Assembly (NCBI GenBank): GCA_002291925.1
Contig: DBAY01000033.1
Location: forward strand, 1-15,101
From: Alphaproteobacteria bacterium UBA998
Lineage (GTDB): Bacteria > Pseudomonadota > Alphaproteobacteria > Rickettsiales > UBA998
Direction: 5' to 3'
Length of the DNA: 15,101 nt
This document shows positions 13,201 through 15,101 of this stretch, in pieces. Below the pieces are notes generated by a model, which did not search any database, was not told the origin of the DNA, and saw only the letters and a program-made list of their open reading frames with translations. Made by a program: the position numbers and the translations under genes. The stretch's first letter is position 1; every line of letters starts with the position of its first letter.

Positions 13201-13260
13201 TCCGCCGCGCTCGCGCATAATGATTATGACCATCTGGAGCGGATGGAGGAATGGCGGTGA
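10204..13260 (+). CDS. addB: double-strand break repair protein AddB
   Basis: AddB is the second subunit of the AddAB helicase-nuclease that processes DNA ends for RecA-dependent repair. The 1018-aa product starts NIYNVPLNVPFVDALA and LVLVPTRRAVTSLRD. Mid-protein it has the conserved block DLVILAGLNEGCWPPAPQSDPWMSRAMR followed by ERQIGQAAHDFLSLA. The C-terminal RecB-family nuclease has H801 (EFGNAVHAALERF), D893 (ARLDRID), D907 and K909 (IIDFKTG) and Q926 (SPQLTLEG), so it looks active. No GxGKT Walker A and no C-terminal iron-sulphur cysteine trio are seen, unlike Bacillus AddB. Residues about 292-333 are encoded by an inserted palindromic repeat, in frame. No clear Shine-Dalgarno precedes the ATG at 10204. 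addA, normally next to addB in alphaproteobacteria, is absent on both sides here. Confidence 0.94.
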   Translation: MPSHASPCRNIYNVPLNVPFVDALAAHLLGQYGEAPDALARMLVLVPTRRAVTSLRDTLLRHSGGRPLLLPRIQPIGEIDVELAMPEVLWAQDAAARPELPPALSPRQRIFELARLIEAFQRHGESGVAADQSVLLAQALGDLIDDLAREEVPYARLETLVEGELAHHWQKTLAFLKIITEAWPQRLAELRRIDAVERRSRILRLLADHWQAQPPAHPVIAAGTTGSIPATARLLEVIARLPEGKVILPGLDQSCDDEQWQAIRRAVSHPQYGLQQLLKRVGCEWGEVKELPHNPSPCLRGEVGRGADAGSEPIEAPLPPPQPSPVNRGGGVMNRLAFLNAVMMPAELSHRWRELAFDASVLDGLAMVECEDEQEESQAIALMLRDALESPDTQAMLVTHDRALARRVAVLLRRYGLAVEDGGGHPLINTPAAVLAMLALRAAEAEAPAEVLALLKHPLCRLGASPEVKFKSVCEIELTFFRGMRTGETLAERVARIPALEEFSPDAATLMTRLTQALQPLVDLFQQSRVALPVAHKVLVEALERLAETPEEPGAARLWNEQSGHLLSQQLADIYDHSSYLGEVEPGTLGALFARLLSRETFQPVHATHPRLTILSPADARMQHADLVILAGLNEGCWPPAPQSDPWMSRAMRESIGLQPYERQIGQAAHDFLSLACAAPRVILTRARKVAGSPTLASRWWLRLSTVLEAMPEEARAAFAAKGTMWLEWCEEFSAAERTESHDRPRPMPPASARPRTISVSQVERLMRDPYAFYAQCILRLRPLDPIDKEPGMAEFGNAVHAALERFARRYPEQLPANAEAELMAMIDASFAELIYRVKAPSFWRRRLQRIVQEVIALERGRRQLLLYIEAERPMETSLTLPSGPFTLKARLDRIDHLRGSGADIIDFKTGSVPSGRAVRAGLSPQLTLEGLLLQEAGLAVHQLLYWKVPAGTKPNPLEQAGGSSADPAQLIAEARDGLHRLLGWFERADTPYPCLADTSAALAHNDYDHLERMEEWR
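11080..11202. repeat. palindromic repeat inserted in frame within addB
   Basis: Two arms of about 40 bp are inverted near-copies around a centre of roughly 35 bp. The left arm runs from about 11080 and contains CCCTGTTTACGGGGG; the right arm, about 11158-11202, contains CCCCCGTAAACAGGGG. Each arm is itself a hairpin (CCTCCCCC...GGGGGGAGG type). About 126 bp add close to 42 codons without a stop. The peptide is Pro/Gly/Arg-rich (HNPSPCLRGEVGRG, LPPPQPSPVNRGGG), unlike the surrounding Leu/Ala/Glu-rich AddB sequence. This resembles in concept the Rickettsia palindromic elements that became coding sequence. Confidence 0.8.
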
Positions 13261-13265
13261 TTCAT

Positions 13266-13282
13266 TGTCAGTGCCACTGACA
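13266..13282. promoter_or_regulatory. 17-bp palindrome just after addB
   Basis: TGTCAGTG and CACTGACA flank one base, a perfect 8+8 palindrome five bases after the addB stop and 64 bp before the small lipoprotein start. No T run follows on either strand, so it does not look like an intrinsic terminator. An operator for the downstream gene is possible. Confidence 0.45.
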
Positions 13283-13345
13283 CTCATACCCGCTATGCAG
13301 GAAACGCAATGGTCGGTGCCACAAGCCTGACCTATAACGCGGCGC

Positions 13346-13501
13346 ATGAGACGCACAGTTCTTTTTCTTGCCATCCTCTCGCTCACCTTCACCACCGCGT
13401 GCGCGGGCGGCACCAATGCCCAGCATTACGCGGGCAACTGGGAGACGCTGAAATACTCCGACTACGCCGCCGTCATGCCCATCCAGCACATGGGCCGCTA
13501 G
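13346..13501 (+). CDS. small putative lipoprotein, 51 aa
   Basis: A short frame with ATG at 13346 and TAG at 13499-13501. It starts MRRTVLFLAILSLTFTTAC: two arginines, a hydrophobic core and a cysteine at 19, the layout of a lipoprotein signal peptide. The lipobox TTAC has Thr where Leu is usual, so it is not ideal. The mature part would be only 33 residues (AGGTNAQHYAGNWETLKYSDYA...), of unknown function. There is no clear Shine-Dalgarno directly before it. It is the most plausible frame in the 420-bp gap between addB and the phasin gene, but still tentative; frames in other phases here look like shadows. Confidence 0.5.
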   Translation: MRRTVLFLAILSLTFTTACAGGTNAQHYAGNWETLKYSDYAAVMPIQHMGR

Positions 13502-13564
13502 TCACATCTGCGCTGCGTGTGCGGCTTAACAGCTTTCGTGATTGTTTCCTTATCAGCCCTTGAC

Positions 13565-13593
13565 TTGACTGTGAGATGGCGCACGCCTATATC
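13565..13593 (+). promoter_or_regulatory. sigma70-type promoter of the phasin gene
   Basis: TTGACT (13565-13570) and TATATC (13588-13593) are 17 bp apart, five of six matches at the -35 box and four or five at the -10 box. An overlapping second TTGACT lies 5 bp upstream. Transcription would start near 13600 and leave a leader of about 80 nt before the ATG at 13684. This also argues against an earlier start at 13576. Confidence 0.65.
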
Positions 13594-13683
13594 TCATCAT
13601 GTTGCGCTGCAATAAATTTTGCGCTTCAAACCCTCAGTCCCGTCCGGCACGCGGGACGCCCAACCAGTATGAAGGAGACATCC

Positions 13684-14529
13684 ATGGCCACCAAAGCACC
13701 CCGCAATAAGGCCGCATCGGCCGGCAAGTCACGCACCCGCCTGACGCTCGCCGCCAATGCGCAATCCACCAGCGAGAACAACAACGCTTCGAACACGGAA
13801 GCGAACGACAATCAAAAGAACGAGTCGTCGTCCAAATCCGAAACCTCTGCCCGCGCCCAGGCCTCCGAAGGGGCAACGCGTGGTCGCGGCACAGCGGCGG
13901 CCCGCAAATCCGGCAGCACCCGCCGCACCAAGGCGGCCACCGGAAAGCGCAGCACCGCGAATGCGACGAAGGAAAAAAGCCGCACGTCGGCTTCCAGCCG
14001 TGGCCGTTCGGAACAGAACGCCCGCCGCGCGACGGAGAACGTGGTGAACTTCTCCGCGCGCAACCTGCGCGGCGCGTTCGAGCGCGGCGCCGGTGACGCG
14101 CAGCGCCTGCAGGAGCACGCGTCGCGTTTCAGCCGCGAAGGCGCTGAGCAGATGTCGCGCACGGCGAACGTCGCCAGCCGCGCCATGAGCGAGAGCGTTG
14201 CCATCATGCAGGGCAATGTCGAAACCTGCATGCAGTGTGGCAACATCGCTGCCGACATGACGCGCAAGATGAGCGAGGAAGCGTTCAACTTTGCGAACGA
14301 CATGTTCTCCAGCAATGTCGAAATCTCGAAAGACATTTTCGCCTGCCGCACGATCAACGACGTGTTCGATCTGCAGAACCGCATGATGCGCACCAACCTC
14401 GACAGCCTGTTCAGCCAGAGCGCGCGCATGTCGGAGATGGTGTTCGACTACATGAACCAGGCCGCCGAACCGGTGAGCGATCGCCTCTCGGAAACCACCG
14501 AGCGACTGACGCGCAGCATCGCCGCATAA
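13684..14529 (+). CDS. phasin with long basic N-terminal tail
   Basis: A 281-aa protein that probably coats polyhydroxyalkanoate granules. The C-terminal region, about 165-275, fits the Phasin_2 fold: amphipathic helices with few prolines, including the typical CRTINDVFDLQNRMMRTNLDS (221-241) and MSEMVFDYMNQAAEPVSDRL. Residues 1-115 are a disordered Ser/Thr/Ala/Lys/Arg-rich tail, strongly basic at 66-115 (RTKAATGKRSTANATKEKSR), which could bind DNA. This is the opposite order to Pseudomonas PhaF, where the histone-like part is C-terminal. Earlier in-frame ATGs at 13576 and 13669 are less likely; AAGGAG lies 6 nt before 13684. The next gene encodes a histone H1-like protein. No PHA synthase is in the window. 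It has its own promoter and terminator. It could also be a phasin-like protein with another role. Confidence 0.8.
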   Translation: MATKAPRNKAASAGKSRTRLTLAANAQSTSENNNASNTEANDNQKNESSSKSETSARAQASEGATRGRGTAAARKSGSTRRTKAATGKRSTANATKEKSRTSASSRGRSEQNARRATENVVNFSARNLRGAFERGAGDAQRLQEHASRFSREGAEQMSRTANVASRAMSESVAIMQGNVETCMQCGNIAADMTRKMSEEAFNFANDMFSSNVEISKDIFACRTINDVFDLQNRMMRTNLDSLFSQSARMSEMVFDYMNQAAEPVSDRLSETTERLTRSIAA

Positions 14530-14582
14530 GTGCGCGAAGGCATTTCATCAACGCGTCGCGTGATGCGTAAATGCTACTAATG

Positions 14583-14622
14583 GAAAACCCCTTTGAGAAA
14601 TCGAAGGGGTTTTCTTTTTTTT
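14583..14622 (+). terminator. intrinsic terminator after the phasin gene
   Basis: GAAAACCCCTT (14583-14593) pairs perfectly with AAGGGGTTTTC (14604-14614) around a 10-nt loop, followed by eight T residues (14615-14622). It lies 53 bp after the phasin stop and separates its transcript from the H1-like gene. Confidence 0.92.
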
Positions 14623-14695
14623 AACACATTATCTGCTAGTGTTCTGACGTTCGTTTTTTTTAAATGAACATGCAATTATAACGAAGGAGGGTTTT

Positions 14696-14956
14696 ATGAT
14701 TGCGACTGTGAAGAAGGCAGCTCCGAAAAAAGCTGCTGCTGCGAAGAAACCGGCTGCTGCAAAGAAGCCGGCTGCAGCGAAAAAGCCTGCTGCTAAAAAA
14801 GCAACCGCTGCGAAGAAAACGACCGCTGCGAAAAAACCGGCTGCTAAGAAGCCGGCTGCTGCTAAGAAGCCGGCTGCTGCTAAGAAACCGGCTGCCAAGA
14901 AAGCCGCTGTTTCCAAGAAAGCGACTGCTTCGAAGAAAGTTGCTGCGAAGAAGTAA
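14696..14956 (+). CDS. histone H1-like Lys/Ala/Pro repeat protein, 86 aa
   Basis: A highly basic, disordered protein made almost only of Lys, Ala and Pro in KKPAA/KKPAAA repeats, with a few Thr, Ser and Val at the ends (MIATVKKAAPKK; AAVSKKATASKKVAAKK). It resembles the C-terminal tail of histone H1 and bacterial H1-like proteins (AlgP, the PhaF tail, HctB types) and should bind DNA without strong specificity; no globular domain is present. The ATG at 14696 follows an ideal AAGGAGG at 5 nt. A TATAAC in the leader may be a -10 box, but no good -35 was found. Alanine is mostly GCT, unlike the GCG/GCC of neighbouring genes. It lies directly after the phasin gene but beyond a strong terminator, so it is transcribed separately. 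Confidence 0.85.
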   Translation: MIATVKKAAPKKAAAAKKPAAAKKPAAAKKPAAKKATAAKKTTAAKKPAAKKPAAAKKPAAAKKPAAKKAAVSKKATASKKVAAKK

Positions 14957-14983
14957 TCCTCTTCGTTGCATGCTTCATACAAG

Positions 14984-15011
14984 AGGGCCGCTGAATTCAG
15001 CGGCCCTTTTT
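14984..15011. terminator. intrinsic terminator after the H1-like gene
   Basis: A perfect 24-bp palindrome (AGGGCCGCTGAA and its complement, 14984-15007, centred on GAATTC) is followed by T residues to 15011. Outer ATACAA (14977-14982) and TTGTAT (15010-15015) extend the symmetry, so it might end transcription from both sides. It starts 27 bp after the stop codon. Confidence 0.88.
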
Positions 15012-15066
15012 GTATTTGCCTCGATGCTACGCGCTTACTGCGCTCGAATAACATAGTAATGTAGCC

Positions 15067-15101
15067 GTCATCCTGCGAGCCTGAAGGGCTGCGCAGGATC
15101 T
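15067..15101. repeat. palindromic repeat, ATCCTGCG family, copy 2 at window edge
   Basis: Read on the minus strand this is the same element as 4257-4289: AGATCCTGCGCAG, a variable loop, CTCGCAGGATGAC. ATCCTGCG (15070-15077) pairs with CGCAGGAT (15092-15099). It may continue past the window end. Confidence 0.85.

Noticed and set aside
13309..13563. 84-codon frame overlapping the small lipoprotein, with AGGA before it
   Set aside because: The product is His/Arg/Leu-rich and lacks any protein-like pattern; the overlapping frame at 13346 has a sensible lipoprotein signal.
13576..13683. Earlier start for the phasin at 13576
   Set aside because: It lies upstream of the predicted transcription start and its -10 box is inside this stretch; the start at 13684 has AAGGAG at good spacing.
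14629..15054. Minus-strand frame rich in FLAAAGF repeats resembling a membrane protein
   Set aside because: It is the exact antisense of the KKPAA repeats of the H1-like gene and runs through its terminator.

Overview
The window looks like a chromosomal piece of a fairly GC-rich alphaproteobacterium. The grounds are the split proton-translocating transhydrogenase (pntAA-pntAB-pntB), an AddB of the alphaproteobacterial kind, a phasin of the Phasin_2 type, a GGDEF protein with an alphaproteobacterial-looking N-terminal motif, and many dispersed GC-rich palindromic repeats. No rRNA, tRNA, CRISPR array, integrase or transposase was seen. The species cannot be named from this sequence.

Layout. 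(1) 5-802, minus strand: an unrecognised 265-aa protein, AT-richer than its neighbours, behind a nested palindrome (807-860). (2) 883-3976, minus strand: the transhydrogenase operon, read pntAA, pntAB, pntB. A palindromic repeat of about 140 bp sits between pntAB and pntB and abuts the pntB ribosome binding site. (3) 3977-4586: about 600 bp without a gene, filled by a mosaic of palindromic repeat families. (4) 4587-5315, minus: a small diguanylate cyclase with GGDEF and inhibitory RxxD site intact. (5) 5396-8453: an uncharacterised block. A 556-aa Gln/Pro/Gly-rich protein (minus) is divergent from two tandem plus-strand genes (7203-7760, 7770-8453). Those two appear to be diverged paralogues: helical N-terminal domain, proline-rich linker, Trp/Cys tail. 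(6) 8450-10132, minus: a RepA/AAA_25-like ATPase whose stop codon interlocks with that of the second paralogue. (7) 10204-13260, plus: addB with an in-frame palindromic repeat inserted in the coding sequence; addA is not next to it. (8) 13346-13501: a tiny putative lipoprotein. (9) 13684-14529: a phasin with a long basic N-terminal tail, a good sigma70-type promoter and a strong terminator. (10) 14696-14956: a histone H1-like Lys/Ala/Pro repeat protein with its own terminator. (11) The window ends inside another copy of a repeat family from region 3.

How the parts fit. PntAA/AB/B form one membrane complex that uses the proton gradient to make NADPH. Phasin and H1-like protein point to polyhydroxyalkanoate granules and their link to the nucleoid, a process that draws on NADPH, though the two loci are about 10 kb apart and no direct link is shown. 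AddB belongs to double-strand-break repair. The best candidate for something undescribed is the 5.4-10.1 kb block: a possibly new paralogous protein family with a large partner of unknown function and a RecA-fold ATPase. A second theme is the palindromic repeats, one of which became coding sequence inside addB while another lies at a translation start in the pnt operon.
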